A stretch of 64,000 nt of DNA, taken from assembly GCA_022819905.1 (NCBI GenBank), contig JAJEGJ010000012.1, positions 50,688-114,687 of the forward strand. The letters are read 5' to 3'. The notes under the pieces were generated by a model. The model did no database searches. It was given only the letters and a program-made list of their open reading frames with translations, and had not been told where the DNA came from. The position numbers and the translations under genes were made by a program. Positions 9,118 to 18,731 of this stretch are shown here, in pieces (the stretch's first letter is position 1; each line of letters opens with the position of its first letter). The DNA is from Alphaproteobacteria bacterium. GTDB lineage: Bacteria; Pseudomonadota; Alphaproteobacteria; TMED109.

Positions 9118-10935
9118 TCAACGCCGCCCGAACAGGCGCTCAAGGTCCGCCCGCTTTAGTTCCACAAACGTCGGCCGGCCGTGGTTGCACTGCCCCGAGT
9201 TCGGCGTTTTCTCCATGTCGCGCAGGAGCGCATCCATTTCCGCGACGGTGAGGACTCGTCCGGCCCGGACCGAACCGTGACACGCCATCGTTGAGCACAC
9301 CTGCTCGATCCGGTCGCGGAGTGTGCCGGCCGTGCTGTGCTCGAGCAGTTCGTCGGCCAGGTCCTGCAGGAGGTCGGCGACGGCCACGTGTCCGAGGATG
9401 GCCGGGGTCGCGTGCACCGCTATGGCTCCGTAATCGCCGGCCGTCAGCACAAGGCCCAGCGATTGCAGCTCCTCGGCGCGGTGGTTCAGGGCTTCCGCCG
9501 CCGCTGGTTCGAGCCGTACCACCTCAGGCGTCAGCAGCATCTGGCTTTGCGGTTCGCCCTTGTCGAGGGAGGCCTTGATGCTTTCGAGGACAATCCGCTC
9601 GTGGGCGGCGTGCTGGTCGACCAGGATGAGCCCGTCGGTCGTCTCGGACACGATGAACATGCGATGGAGTTGTGTCCGGGCGCGTCCCAACGGCGGCTCG
9701 GGCACGGATGCCAAGGGCACGTCGGTCCCGGGTCCGGCGTGCCCGGCGCTTGCAGCCGGTTCGTCGCGGACGCCTTCCGTCTTCCCCGCCGGATGCGGCA
9801 GGTACGGTGCGTCAAGAACCGGTGGCGCGGACGGGAGGCGGGACGCCGGCGGTGCTTCGGCGGGGCGATCGAAATGCAGCCACGGCGCGGCCCGCGCCCG
9901 CCTAAGCGTCTGGTCCGTCATGGTAGTGGCGGGTCGCGGTCCCTCCTCGCGCAGCGCCGCGCGGACGCCTGCCACGATGGCGCCCCGGACGGTTTGCGGG
10001 TCGCGGAATCTGACTTCGGTCTTGGCGGGATGGACGTTAATGTCCACATCCCGCATCGCCACGTCGATGTAGAGCGCGACGATGGGCTGGCGGTCATGCG
10101 CGATCAGGCCCTGGTAGGCGCCGCGGAGCGCGCCGTAGAGGACGCGGTCCCGTACCACGCGCCCGTTCACAAACAGGTACTGCGCGCGCGTGTTGGCCCG
10201 GTTGACGGTCGGCAGCGAGGCCAGACCGGAGACGCGGGTGGTTCCCCGTTCGTAGTTGACGTCGACGGCATTGTCTGCGAACGCGTCACCCATGACGGCG
10301 CGCAGCCGGTGATCGCGGGCGCCGTCGGGCGCCGCTGGCACTCGGAGATCGAGTCGGGTGTGGCCGTCGATCTGGAGCTTGAAGGCAGCGCGCGGGTGAG
10401 CCATCGCGAGTTCGCGGATGGTTTGGGATACCGCCATCGATTCCGCGCGGTCGGACTTCAGGAACTTGAGCCGTGCAGGCGTGGCACGGAAGAGGTCGGC
10501 AACCGTGACACGGGTACCCCTCGGGATGGCGGCCGGCGTCACGGCGCCAGTCGATCCGGCGTCTACCGTGATCGCGAAAGCCTCCTCGGCGCCATCCGCT
10601 CGTGATGTCACTGTCAGCCGGCTGACAGAGCCGATCGAGGGAAGCGCTTCACCGCGGAAACCCAGGGTCTGGATGGCGAACAGATCGTCGTCGGGCAGTT
10701 TCGAGGTTGCGTGCCGCTCCACGGCCAGAGCCAGGTCGCCCGCATCCATACCATGACCGTCGTCGGTAACGGTTATCTCTGTTTTTCCGCCGCTTGCAAT
10801 GCCAACGGAGATCGACTTGGCGCCAGCGTCGAGCGCATTCTCGATCAGTTCCTTGACGACGGACGCTGGCCGCTCGACGACTTCTCCGGCAGCAATTCGA
10901 TTGACCGTTCCTTCAGGCAGCCGGCGGATCGGCAT
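9118..10935 (-). CDS. mutL: DNA mismatch repair protein MutL
   Basis: 605 aa. N-terminal GHKL ATPase motifs are seen: ELIENALDAGAKSI, DDGHGMDAGDL, TLGFRGEALPSIGSVSRL. Next comes a transducer domain with VDINVHPAKTEVRF, a Pro-rich linker (~330-400), and a C-terminal dimerisation domain. The latter carries DQHAAHERIVLE, matching the DQHAx2Ex4E metal-binding motif of nicking MutL proteins, so this MutL is probably an endonuclease, as in bacteria without MutH. Its ATG abuts the pgi stop (1-nt overlap), so the two genes are likely co-transcribed. Confidence 0.96.
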   Translation of the reverse strand: MPIRRLPEGTVNRIAAGEVVERPASVVKELIENALDAGAKSISVGIASGGKTEITVTDDGHGMDAGDLALAVERHATSKLPDDDLFAIQTLGFRGEALPSIGSVSRLTVTSRADGAEEAFAITVDAGSTGAVTPAAIPRGTRVTVADLFRATPARLKFLKSDRAESMAVSQTIRELAMAHPRAAFKLQIDGHTRLDLRVPAAPDGARDHRLRAVMGDAFADNAVDVNYERGTTRVSGLASLPTVNRANTRAQYLFVNGRVVRDRVLYGALRGAYQGLIAHDRQPIVALYIDVAMRDVDINVHPAKTEVRFRDPQTVRGAIVAGVRAALREEGPRPATTMTDQTLRRARAAPWLHFDRPAEAPPASRLPSAPPVLDAPYLPHPAGKTEGVRDEPAASAGHAGPGTDVPLASVPEPPLGRARTQLHRMFIVSETTDGLILVDQHAAHERIVLESIKASLDKGEPQSQMLLTPEVVRLEPAAAEALNHRAEELQSLGLVLTAGDYGAIAVHATPAILGHVAVADLLQDLADELLEHSTAGTLRDRIEQVCSTMACHGSVRAGRVLTVAEMDALLRDMEKTPNSGQCNHGRPTFVELKRADLERLFGRR

Positions 10936-12368
10936 TAGTGCTCGACCCGCGTCAGGATCTCGATCACGCGCTCCTTGGTCCCCTCCACGGCAGGCTGACC
11001 GAAGGGGTCAATTCCGAGAATGTCGGCGAGGAGGACGGTTTCGATCATGAGGTGCGCCATCAGGGCACCGTAAGCCACCTGACTCCGGCGCGCGAACGTA
11101 AAGGTACGGACGGGGCGGCCGGAAGCCGACAGGCTCGCGCCGGTAGCATCCGCATGCGCATTCCAAAGCGATTCGAGCCGGCGGGGAAACCAGTCGGGAT
11201 ACCCGGCCGGATCCGCGGGAATGCGGAGGTCGAGCGCGGCCGGGGCGCGCAGCAACGTAAACATTTGCCCCGGCGGTCCATCAAGCCAAAGCTGCAACTG
11301 GCTGTGCTCATCGTCGGTGCCGTGCGCGGTCACGGGGGTGAAGCCCCCGCCGTCTTTCCCCAGGCTTTCGGCCACCAGCTGCCGGTACCATGTTTGCAGC
11401 GGCTCCATTGCCGACTCGTAGGCGAGCGTGACCAGCGTGGCCGTCCCGTGACGCTCATGGAAGGCGGCCATGGCTGCCGCGGATCTGGCGGCCGGACTAA
11501 GACCCTCTTTCGGGAATGCGCGGGCCAGGACGCCTCTTCCGCCCGCCAGGACATCCGGCTCGCCGCTCTCCGATACGCCGTTGCCGATGGCCGCCGGCAG
11601 GAGCCCGGTGACCGTGAACGCGGCGAACCTGCCGCCCACGTTGGAAGGCACATCGAGTACGGGGATCCCGCGCGCTTCGGCGAGGGTCCGGAGGGGCGAT
11701 GATCGCGCCTGAGTCAGGCAGACCGTTCGCTGACTGATCGCCTCGGAAGCCAGCGCCTCACCGTACCAGTCGAGGAGCATCGCGAAATGGGCGAGCGTCT
11801 CGGTGGTGCGGCCGGACTGGCTGACGAACACGCAGCAGACTCGTTCTTGGCCGAAGCGGTTCAGAGCTTCCCGGAGATTCGCGCATTCATCCGGGTTGAT
11901 GCTGCCCGCAAACGTGATCGAAGGCCGGGTGCCGGGTTGATTGGAGGTGCCCCCGCCCGTGGCCACGGCGAATGCCCTGCCCGCGTGCATGGAGCCCCCG
12001 CAGCCAACGTGGACCACGAGCTCGGCGTCGCGGGCGAACCGCCGCGCGACGTCGAGATAGGCGCGGGAAGGGGGCCCGGTGTCCAGAGCCGTAAGGAACG
12101 GCAGTCCCCCGTCCCGGTATCGTTCTTCCAGCCGTGAGAGCGCAAGCCGGGCCGCTTGCCAGTGCTTCGCTTGCCCGCCCGAATGATCGCACCATGCTGT
12201 CAGGTCGGCACTGACGCAGGAGGCGTCGGACAGGTCCAGACGCTCGCCACACGTCCCGTCCGGCAGGGCAGGACTGGAGAGTGAAACGCGAGTCACGGGC
12301 ACCGTCGGACCAAAGACCGACTCACTTGGCACCCCGCTGAGAGCCGACCCGTCCGCCGGAGCCGGCAA
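10935..12368 (-). CDS. pgi: glucose-6-phosphate isomerase
   Basis: Glycolysis/gluconeogenesis enzyme. 477 aa, shorter than the ~550-aa enterobacterial form. Signatures: VVHVGCGGSMHAGRAF for sugar-phosphate binding, CVFVSQSGRTTETLAHF, and the C-terminal DPFGQPAVEGTKERV. The central region from FVSQSGRTTE to FTVTGLLPAAIGNG is the SIS domain pair. Start: TTG at 12368 with GGGGA 7 nt upstream. Divergent from the arsC-like gene; mutL follows directly downstream. Confidence 0.92.
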   Translation of the reverse strand: MPAPADGSALSGVPSESVFGPTVPVTRVSLSSPALPDGTCGERLDLSDASCVSADLTAWCDHSGGQAKHWQAARLALSRLEERYRDGGLPFLTALDTGPPSRAYLDVARRFARDAELVVHVGCGGSMHAGRAFAVATGGGTSNQPGTRPSITFAGSINPDECANLREALNRFGQERVCCVFVSQSGRTTETLAHFAMLLDWYGEALASEAISQRTVCLTQARSSPLRTLAEARGIPVLDVPSNVGGRFAAFTVTGLLPAAIGNGVSESGEPDVLAGGRGVLARAFPKEGLSPAARSAAAMAAFHERHGTATLVTLAYESAMEPLQTWYRQLVAESLGKDGGGFTPVTAHGTDDEHSQLQLWLDGPPGQMFTLLRAPAALDLRIPADPAGYPDWFPRRLESLWNAHADATGASLSASGRPVRTFTFARRSQVAYGALMAHLMIETVLLADILGIDPFGQPAVEGTKERVIEILTRVEH

Positions 12369-12444
12369 GTGCCATTCCCCGCAGGCGTTCGGAGTGATAC
12401 AAGACCGCAGCCATCACCCTCGAACAAGTTGCGGAGCACTGAGG

Positions 12445-12792
12445 ATGGACACGGTGATTTACCACAATCCCAAGTGTAGCAAGTCCCGCGCGACGCTCGC
12501 GCTGCTTCGTGAGCACGGGATCGAGCCCGAGATCGTGGAATATCTGAAGGCGCCGCCCGATGCCTTTACGCTCGCAGAGATACTTCGCCGACTCGGGATC
12601 GGGCCGCGTGACCTCATACGCAAGCGGGAATCCGCCTATCGCGAGCGCAATCTCTCTGATCCTGGTCTCGACGACAGCGCCCTGATCGCGGCCATGGTGG
12701 CGGACCCGATCCTCATTGAGCGACCGATTGTGCTGCACGGGGGGCGCGCCAGAGTCGGCCGTCCACCGGAGTCGGTGCTCGAAATCCTGTGA
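12445..12792 (+). CDS. ArsC/YfgD-family arsenate reductase-like (glutaredoxin-type) protein
   Basis: 115-residue thioredoxin-fold protein. YHNPKCSKSRATLALL carries the catalytic Cys of glutaredoxin-linked ArsC proteins, and PILIERPIVLHGGRARVGRPPE is the conserved C-terminal stretch. No arsR or arsB is nearby, so a housekeeping YfgD-like role is as likely as arsenate resistance. ATG chosen for GGAG 8 nt upstream. Confidence 0.88.
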   Translation: MDTVIYHNPKCSKSRATLALLREHGIEPEIVEYLKAPPDAFTLAEILRRLGIGPRDLIRKRESAYRERNLSDPGLDDSALIAAMVADPILIERPIVLHGGRARVGRPPESVLEIL

Positions 12793-12884
12793 CGTCCGCG
12801 TGTGCGCCCCGCAGACCGTCGAGCGGTGGCGGCGCGCATCGAGCGAGTCGTGATCAAGAACAGTCAAATGGACGGTGGCCCGCT

Positions 12885-14909
12885 GTGACCCAATCGTCGG
12901 ACCCGCACGCCTGGCTTCGATGCGCAGACTGGCCAGCCGTGCTGCGCGATCCGACCGCCTTGGAGCCCGGGATTCGTTCCCACCTCGAGCGGGAGAACCG
13001 GCGGACGGAGACTGCGCTTCGTCCAGTCGCCACGCTGAAGGACGACTTGGCGCGTGAACTTCGCGCGCGGGTCCCGGGCAGGGATGCCGACGTTCCGGTC
13101 CCGGACGGGGCGTACGCCTACTACCAACGATTTGAAGAGGGCGGCGAATACCCGATTCTTTGCCGGGTTCCTGCGGACGGTACGACCGAGGAGGTCATGC
13201 TGGACGGGAACCGAGAGGCGGCCCAAGTCAGCTTCTTCAGGATCGGCGGTGCACGCCACTCACCCAACCACGGAACGCTGGCCTATGCAGCCGATCGCAA
13301 GGGCTCGGAGAAGTACGAAGTGCGGTTCCTGGCGCTTCCGAGCCGAGCGGAGCTCGCCGACCGATTGCCGGAGACCCAGGGTGATCTGGCGTGGTCGCTC
13401 GATTCCCGGCAGCTGTTCTACACGGTCCTGGATGATCAGCATCGGCCATGGCAGGTGCGCCGACACCGGCTGGGCGATTCACCCGAGTCGGATGTCACGG
13501 TATTCAACAGCCCGTCACCGCAGGTGTTTGTCTCCGTCAGTCGGACCGAAAGCGGGCGCTTCATCCGCATCGATTGCCATGAGCATGCCGATTCATCGGA
13601 GACCTACTTGATCGACGCGTCTCAGCCGGCTTCGGAACCCGTGCCGGTCTGGCCTCGACGAGACGGCGTGCGCTATACGGTGTCCGACCACGGCGACCAG
13701 TTGCTCATTCTCACGAACGACGACGGGGCTGAGGATTTCAAGGTAGTTGAGGTTCCCATGAACGGGGACCGCACAGAAGCGCACGAAGTTGTGCCGCACC
13801 GTGCCGGTGTCTACCTGCTCGATATGCAGGTATTCGCTGACTGGCTTGTCCGGTTGGAACGCGTTGCCGGATTGCCCAGAATCGTGGTCCGCAATCTGCG
13901 CGACGACGTGGAATACACGATTGATGCGGGCGGGGAAGAAGCCTTCAATCTACGGCTTGTGCCGGGAATGGAATACGACGGCCGCGTGGTTCGCTACGTC
14001 TACAGTTCCCTCACGACGCCAAGCAGGACATTTGATTTCGATCTACGTGAGCGGACCGCCGTACTCCGAAAGGAGCAAGAAATTCCCGGCGGACATGACG
14101 CGGATCAGTACGTTGCCAGACGACTGACGGCACGGAGCGACGACGGCGCCGAGGTGCCGATTTCACTGGTGCATCGGCGAGACCTGGTGCTGGATGGCCG
14201 CACGCCGCTGCTTCTCTACGGCTACGGTGCCTACGGGCACGCCACGCCGGCCTCGTTTGCCCACACTCGCTTCAGCCTGCTCGACCGCGGGTTCGTATAC
14301 GCGATCGCGCATGTTCGCGGCGGCACGGAACTCGGCTACGGATGGTACTTGGATGGCAAGCTGGAGCACAAGGAGAACAGCTTCACTGATTTCGTCGCGG
14401 CGGGACGGGTATTGGTGCAGGAGGGGTACACGGCTCGTGGCCGGATCGTTGCGCATGGCGGCAGCGCGGGAGGCCTGTTGGTAGGGGCGTCGCTAAACCG
14501 GGAAGCCGAGCTGTTCGGAGGTGTGATCGCGGAGGTGCCGTTCGTCGACGTGCTAAACACCATGCTGGACGCTACGCTTCCATTGACTCCGCCCGAATGG
14601 TCGGAATGGGGCGACCCGATCCGCGATGAGGCGGCCCGGGTTCGAATCGGTTCGTACTGTCCCTACTCCAATGTGTCGGAACGCCGGTATCCGGCCGTAC
14701 TTGCGACCGCCGGTCTAACGGACCCGCGCGTCGGCTACTGGGAACCAGCCAAGTGGATAGCAAAGCTGCGGGAACATACGACTTCGGCCGCGCCGGTCCT
14801 CTTGTGGACCAATCTCGAGGCCGGTCATGGAGGGTCGGCTGGCCGGTTTGCACGCCTTGACGAAGTTGCACTTGTGTATGCGTTTGCCCTTATGACTGCG
14901 GACACATGA
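12885..14909 (+). CDS. ptrB: oligopeptidase B-like S9A serine peptidase
   Basis: Cytoplasmic prolyl-oligopeptidase-family enzyme that cleaves short peptides, usually after basic residues. The N-terminal half (~60-390) is the seven-blade propeller and the C-terminal third is the alpha/beta hydrolase. Catalytic Ser527 sits in HGGSAGGLLVG, Asp in TDPRVGYWEPAKW and His in NLEAGHGGSAGRF. VRGGTELGYGWYLDGK is typical of oligopeptidase B. The GTG start at 12885 (GGTGG 6 nt upstream) gives 674 aa, close to the family. A GTG at 12789, overlapping the previous stop, would add 32 Arg/Ser-rich residues and cannot be excluded. Confidence 0.9.
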   Translation: MTQSSDPHAWLRCADWPAVLRDPTALEPGIRSHLERENRRTETALRPVATLKDDLARELRARVPGRDADVPVPDGAYAYYQRFEEGGEYPILCRVPADGTTEEVMLDGNREAAQVSFFRIGGARHSPNHGTLAYAADRKGSEKYEVRFLALPSRAELADRLPETQGDLAWSLDSRQLFYTVLDDQHRPWQVRRHRLGDSPESDVTVFNSPSPQVFVSVSRTESGRFIRIDCHEHADSSETYLIDASQPASEPVPVWPRRDGVRYTVSDHGDQLLILTNDDGAEDFKVVEVPMNGDRTEAHEVVPHRAGVYLLDMQVFADWLVRLERVAGLPRIVVRNLRDDVEYTIDAGGEEAFNLRLVPGMEYDGRVVRYVYSSLTTPSRTFDFDLRERTAVLRKEQEIPGGHDADQYVARRLTARSDDGAEVPISLVHRRDLVLDGRTPLLLYGYGAYGHATPASFAHTRFSLLDRGFVYAIAHVRGGTELGYGWYLDGKLEHKENSFTDFVAAGRVLVQEGYTARGRIVAHGGSAGGLLVGASLNREAELFGGVIAEVPFVDVLNTMLDATLPLTPPEWSEWGDPIRDEAARVRIGSYCPYSNVSERRYPAVLATAGLTDPRVGYWEPAKWIAKLREHTTSAAPVLLWTNLEAGHGGSAGRFARLDEVALVYAFALMTADT

Positions 14910-16141
14910 ACACCGACGCCCCAAGTCCATGCGGCCGTCTGGCTGATCCGCTGGAACTCGCCCAGGCGCTGATCCGCTGCCCCAGCGTTACGCCTGCCGA
15001 CGCCGGCGCCCTCGGCGTTCTGGAGGAAGCGCTGACGGGTCTCGGTTTCTCGTGCGAGCGGCTTTCCTTCGGGGATCCAGACAGTCAGGGCCCTGATGCA
15101 CAGGTCGAGAACCTGTACGCCCGGATCGGCGCCGACCGACCCAATTTCTGCTTCGCCGGCCATACGGATGTCGTGCCGCCTGGCACCATTGAATCGTGGG
15201 ACAACGATCCGTTCGCTGGCATCACCCGGAATGGGATCCTGCACGGACGCGGTGCTGCGGACATGAAGGGAAGCATCGCCGCATTTGTCACGGCGTGCTC
15301 AAGGTTCCTGCACGGTTCGCATCCGTACGGCTCTATCAGCCTTTTGATCACGGGCGATGAAGAAAAAGACGCACGGAACGGCACAGTTCGGGTCCTGGAC
15401 TGGATGCAGCGGCACGGAGAGCACATTGATGTGTGTCTCGTGGGCGAGCCGACCAACCCGCAACAACTTGGCGACATGATGAAAATTGGTCGGCGGGGCA
15501 GTGTCAACGCCATGTTGGCAGTTGAAGGCACACAAGGGCACGTTGCGTATCCGGAACTCGCTGACAACCCGATCCCCCGCCTAGTTGCATTGCTTTCGTC
15601 CCTCCTGGCAGAGGCACCGGACGACGGGACCGACCATTTTCAGCCGTCCAACCTGGAAGTTACGTCCGTCGATGTGGGGAATGCGGTTACCAACGTCATT
15701 CCAGACAGCGCCAGAGCGTGCTTTAACGTGCGGTACAGTTCGGCACACTCGCCGGCATCGTTGGAAAAGTGGTTGCGTGAGCGGCTCGATCTCGCGGCGG
15801 CCGGAAGCTACCGATTGGATTTGCAGTGGAGCGGACCGGCGTTCCTTACCGAGCCCGGCCGTTTTACGGAGGTGGTCTCGCGAGCCGTGGCGGATGTGAC
15901 GGGGCGACAGCCGGAGGCGTCGACGAGTGGTGGCACCTCCGACGCTCGCTTCATTCAGTCTGTTTGCCCGGTGGTCGAGTTCGGCGGGGTCGGGAAGACG
16001 ATGCACCAGGTGAACGAGCATATTCGGATCGCGGATTTGCGGGCACTTGCCGATGTGTACGAACGGGTTCTCGGACTTTACTTCGAGACCGAGGGAGGCG
16101 TTGGGAGCGAGCGGAGCGGCCGGGCGAGGGACGCGCCGTGA
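14906..16141 (+). CDS. dapE: succinyl-diaminopimelate desuccinylase
   Basis: Lysine/meso-diaminopimelate pathway metallopeptidase that removes succinate from N-succinyl-LL-DAP. Zn-ligand motifs: FAGHTDVVPPG, HGRGAADMKGSIAAF and LLITGDEEKDARNG, and C-terminal SGGTSDARFIQ plus GGVGKTMHQVNEHI. At 411 aa it is slightly longer than the ~380-aa norm, through a charged tail (GVGSERSGRARDAP) that overlaps the next start. Its ATG overlaps the peptidase stop by 4 nt. Confidence 0.95.
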   Translation: MNTDAPSPCGRLADPLELAQALIRCPSVTPADAGALGVLEEALTGLGFSCERLSFGDPDSQGPDAQVENLYARIGADRPNFCFAGHTDVVPPGTIESWDNDPFAGITRNGILHGRGAADMKGSIAAFVTACSRFLHGSHPYGSISLLITGDEEKDARNGTVRVLDWMQRHGEHIDVCLVGEPTNPQQLGDMMKIGRRGSVNAMLAVEGTQGHVAYPELADNPIPRLVALLSSLLAEAPDDGTDHFQPSNLEVTSVDVGNAVTNVIPDSARACFNVRYSSAHSPASLEKWLRERLDLAAAGSYRLDLQWSGPAFLTEPGRFTEVVSRAVADVTGRQPEASTSGGTSDARFIQSVCPVVEFGGVGKTMHQVNEHIRIADLRALADVYERVLGLYFETEGGVGSERSGRARDAP

Positions 16142-17832
16142 GCCCACGGGCAGACCCCGATCGTCCTCCGGAGACGGACGTCGAGTTCGATGTGGTCGTC
16201 ATCGGCGGCGGCTTCGGCGGCATGTACATGTTGCACCGCCTGCGCGGCGTCGGAATGTCGGCGCGAGCCTTTGAGGTCGCGGACGATGTAGGCGGCACGT
16301 GGTACTGGAACCGCTATCCGGGTGCGCGGTGCGACGTGGAAAGCATGCAGTACTCGTACTCGTTTTCGGAGGACCTGGAGCAGGACTGGAGCTGGTCGGA
16401 AAAGTACGCGTCGCAGCCGGAGATTCTCGAGTACGCCCGGCACGTCGCGGATCGCTTCGAATTACGGAGAGATATCCGGTTCCGAACCCGCGTGACGACG
16501 GCGAGTTTTGACGAGCGAGCGCATCGCTGGACTGTAGAGACCGACCGCGGCGACCGCGTAACCGGGCGGTTCCTTGTCTCGGCAGTGGGCTGCCTGTCCG
16601 CCGCCAACTTGCCGGCCTTCGAAGGGATGGACGATTGCCAGGTACCGATCCTGCACACCGGGCAATGGCCGCACCGGGGCTTTGACTTTTCCGGTCTCCG
16701 CGTCGGTGTGATCGGGACGGGCTCTTCCGCCATCCAGTCCATTCCGGTCATTGCCCGGGACGCCAAGTCGGTAGTCGTCTTTCAGCGCACGCCAAACTAC
16801 GCGGTGCCGGCACGAAACACGCCGATGAACCGAGATTACGAGCGCAGGGTCAAGGCGAGCTATCCCGATTTCCGTGCCCTGGCCCGCACGCGTATGCCGG
16901 CTTTCCTGTTTCAATATGACAAACGGTCGGCACTAGAGGTGCCGCCCGCTGCTCGCGAACGGCACTACGAGGACTACTGGCGTCGCGGCGGACTGGGATT
17001 TCTGGGTGCGTTCTCGGACCTTCTGCTCAACCAGGCCTCGAACGACAGCGCCGCGGAATTCGTTCGGGGCAAGATCCGTTCGGTGGTCAAGGACCCGACG
17101 GTTGCCCGATTGCTGTCACCCAGCAACGTATTCGGCTGCAAGCGCCTGTGCGTCGATACCGGCTACTACGAAACCTTCAACTTGCCGCACGTGAGCCTGG
17201 TAGACGTGTCCGAGACACCGATCCGGCGTTTCACCGAAACCGGCCTGGCGGTCGCGGACCGACACTACGACTTCGACGCCATCGTGTGCGCAACCGGATT
17301 TGCGGCGATGACAGGATCGCTTGACCGCATACGTATCACCGGCCGGAACGGCATGACATTGAAGGAGAAGTGGAAGGCGGGCCCCAGAACGTACCTTGGC
17401 TTGACGTCCGCGGGCTTCCCGAACTTCTTTACGGTCACCGGGCCGGGAAGCCCGTCGGTCTTGGCCAACATGATGCCTGCCATTGAGCAGCACGTGGACT
17501 GGATCACACACTGCTTGCTTCGAATGGAAGAGGCCGGCGCTCGGACCATCGAACCCATGGTGGCCAACGAGGATGACTGGGTCGGCCACGTCAACGACGT
17601 TGCCAGCGAATCCCTGCGGTCGACGTGCAGTTCCTGGTACATCGGCGCCAACATTCCGGGCCGTCCCCGCGTGTTCATGCCATACATCGGCGGATTCCCG
17701 GCGTACCTTGAGCGATGCAACGCAGAAGCTGAGTCGGGCTACGCCGGTTTCACGATCGAGGGTGGAGCGCCCGTCACGCCGCCACGCACGTTTCCGTGGA
17801 CGACAAGGTGGACAGCGGTGACATCGAATTGA
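16138..17832 (+). CDS. flavin monooxygenase of the Baeyer-Villiger type
   Basis: 564-aa FAD/NADPH protein resembling cyclohexanone- and phenylacetone-type monooxygenases that insert oxygen beside ketones. FAD site VVVIGGGFGGMYMLHRL near residue 18, then DVGGTWYWNRYPGARCDVES, the NADPH site RVGVIGTGSSAIQSIPVI near 190, VVFQRTPNYAVPARN and a C-terminal ATGFAAMTGSLD. The fingerprint FxGxxxHxxxWP is only half kept: HTGQWP is present, but the preceding FxG is CxV. The start is GTG overlapping dapE (GTGA); an upstream in-frame extension into dapE is not family-like. Substrate unknown. Confidence 0.88.
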   Translation: MSPRADPDRPPETDVEFDVVVIGGGFGGMYMLHRLRGVGMSARAFEVADDVGGTWYWNRYPGARCDVESMQYSYSFSEDLEQDWSWSEKYASQPEILEYARHVADRFELRRDIRFRTRVTTASFDERAHRWTVETDRGDRVTGRFLVSAVGCLSAANLPAFEGMDDCQVPILHTGQWPHRGFDFSGLRVGVIGTGSSAIQSIPVIARDAKSVVVFQRTPNYAVPARNTPMNRDYERRVKASYPDFRALARTRMPAFLFQYDKRSALEVPPAARERHYEDYWRRGGLGFLGAFSDLLLNQASNDSAAEFVRGKIRSVVKDPTVARLLSPSNVFGCKRLCVDTGYYETFNLPHVSLVDVSETPIRRFTETGLAVADRHYDFDAIVCATGFAAMTGSLDRIRITGRNGMTLKEKWKAGPRTYLGLTSAGFPNFFTVTGPGSPSVLANMMPAIEQHVDWITHCLLRMEEAGARTIEPMVANEDDWVGHVNDVASESLRSTCSSWYIGANIPGRPRVFMPYIGGFPAYLERCNAEAESGYAGFTIEGGAPVTPPRTFPWTTRWTAVTSN

Positions 17833-18048
17833 CGGCAGCCGTCAATCATCCATCGACGAACGAATTCTCTATCGCGCTATGTTTAACCCGATAGAAGCGA
17901 ACGAGGATAGCTAGCGGCAACGGGCGGACAGGCGCTTGGGGCCGCACGGCCGCGCCACCCGGCGCCCCCGCTGTCCACGCCCGTCCCGGCGTCGTGGGCC
18001 GCACCGATTTCGTTGACCCATCTGCGGAGTTCAATTATGTCTAATCCC
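17833..18048. other. 216-nt intergenic region with GC-rich hairpins
   Basis: Between the monooxygenase and the SRAP gene. A large inverted repeat pairs 17921-17931 (CGGGCGGACAG) with 17971-17983 with one bulge pair, enclosing a smaller GGCCG/CGGCC hairpin. It could terminate monooxygenase transcription, but no T-run follows. No coding frame seen. Confidence 0.4.
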
Positions 18049-18666
18049 ATGTGTGGCCGATACAGCCTGACCGATCCCGCTGGCGCCCGGCGCGACCTGT
18101 TCGGGGACCCGAACGGGTCGGTGCCTGAACCGAACGCCCATATTGCCCCGGGAACGGAGGTGCTTGCCGGCGGACGGAGTGCCGAGGGCCAGATTCGCGC
18201 GGCGATACTGTTCTGGGGCCTGTCGTCGGAACGTTCCGAATCCTCTGGTTTGGTGGTGAACGCCCGGGCCGAGAATGTGGCCCGGAACCCGTCATTCAGG
18301 GAATCCTTCCAGCGCCGCCGCTGCTTGATTGCGGCCGACGCTTTCTACGAGTGGGGAATGCCGGAGGAAGGCGCCCAGATCGCGTGGAAATTCAGGGCCG
18401 CTGACGACGGTTACCTGGCGTTTGCCGGGATCTACCAGCCGCTGCGCTCGGCCGGCGAGGGTGGCCCGGCTACCGGATGCGTGATCGTGACGACGGCGTC
18501 AAACGACCTCGTGGGCCGCGTGCACGACCGCATGCCGGCGATCGTCACGCGGGCCGATTTCGATACTTGGCTGGATCCCGAGACACCCAGGGAAGAATTG
18601 CAGGATCTGCTTCGACCCGTTCCCGACGACGAACTTCAGGCGGAAGAGCTGGAACCACTTTCGTAG
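18049..18666 (+). CDS. yedK: SRAP (YedK/HMCES) abasic-site DNA-protein crosslinker
   Basis: SRAP proteins shield abasic sites in single-stranded DNA by forming a thiazolidine link through an N-terminal Cys after Met removal. Family motifs: MCGRYSLTDP at the start, VVNARAENVARNPSFRES, ADAFYEWG with the active-site Glu, and GRVHDRMPAIV with the active-site His. I place the start at ATG 18049 because Cys must be residue 2 for chemistry. However, the only good ribosome site (GGAG, 18026-18029) serves an ATG four codons earlier at 18037, which would bury the Cys. 205 or 209 aa. Confidence 0.88.
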   Translation: MCGRYSLTDPAGARRDLFGDPNGSVPEPNAHIAPGTEVLAGGRSAEGQIRAAILFWGLSSERSESSGLVVNARAENVARNPSFRESFQRRRCLIAADAFYEWGMPEEGAQIAWKFRAADDGYLAFAGIYQPLRSAGEGGPATGCVIVTTASNDLVGRVHDRMPAIVTRADFDTWLDPETPREELQDLLRPVPDDELQAEELEPLS

Positions 18667-18731
18667 CTCCGTCACTGCGTAGGGGCCGGGTGCCGTCCCA
18701 TCGGCAGCGCATCCCAATCGAAAGAGTTTCG

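Noticed and set aside
12445..12792. arsenic-resistance locus
   Set aside because: Only the ArsC/YfgD-like gene; no arsR, arsB or acr3 nearby.
15826..16137. N-terminal extension of the monooxygenase into dapE
   Set aside because: Residues are Arg/Gly-rich and overlap conserved dapE sequence; the GTGA overlap at 16138 gives a family-like start.
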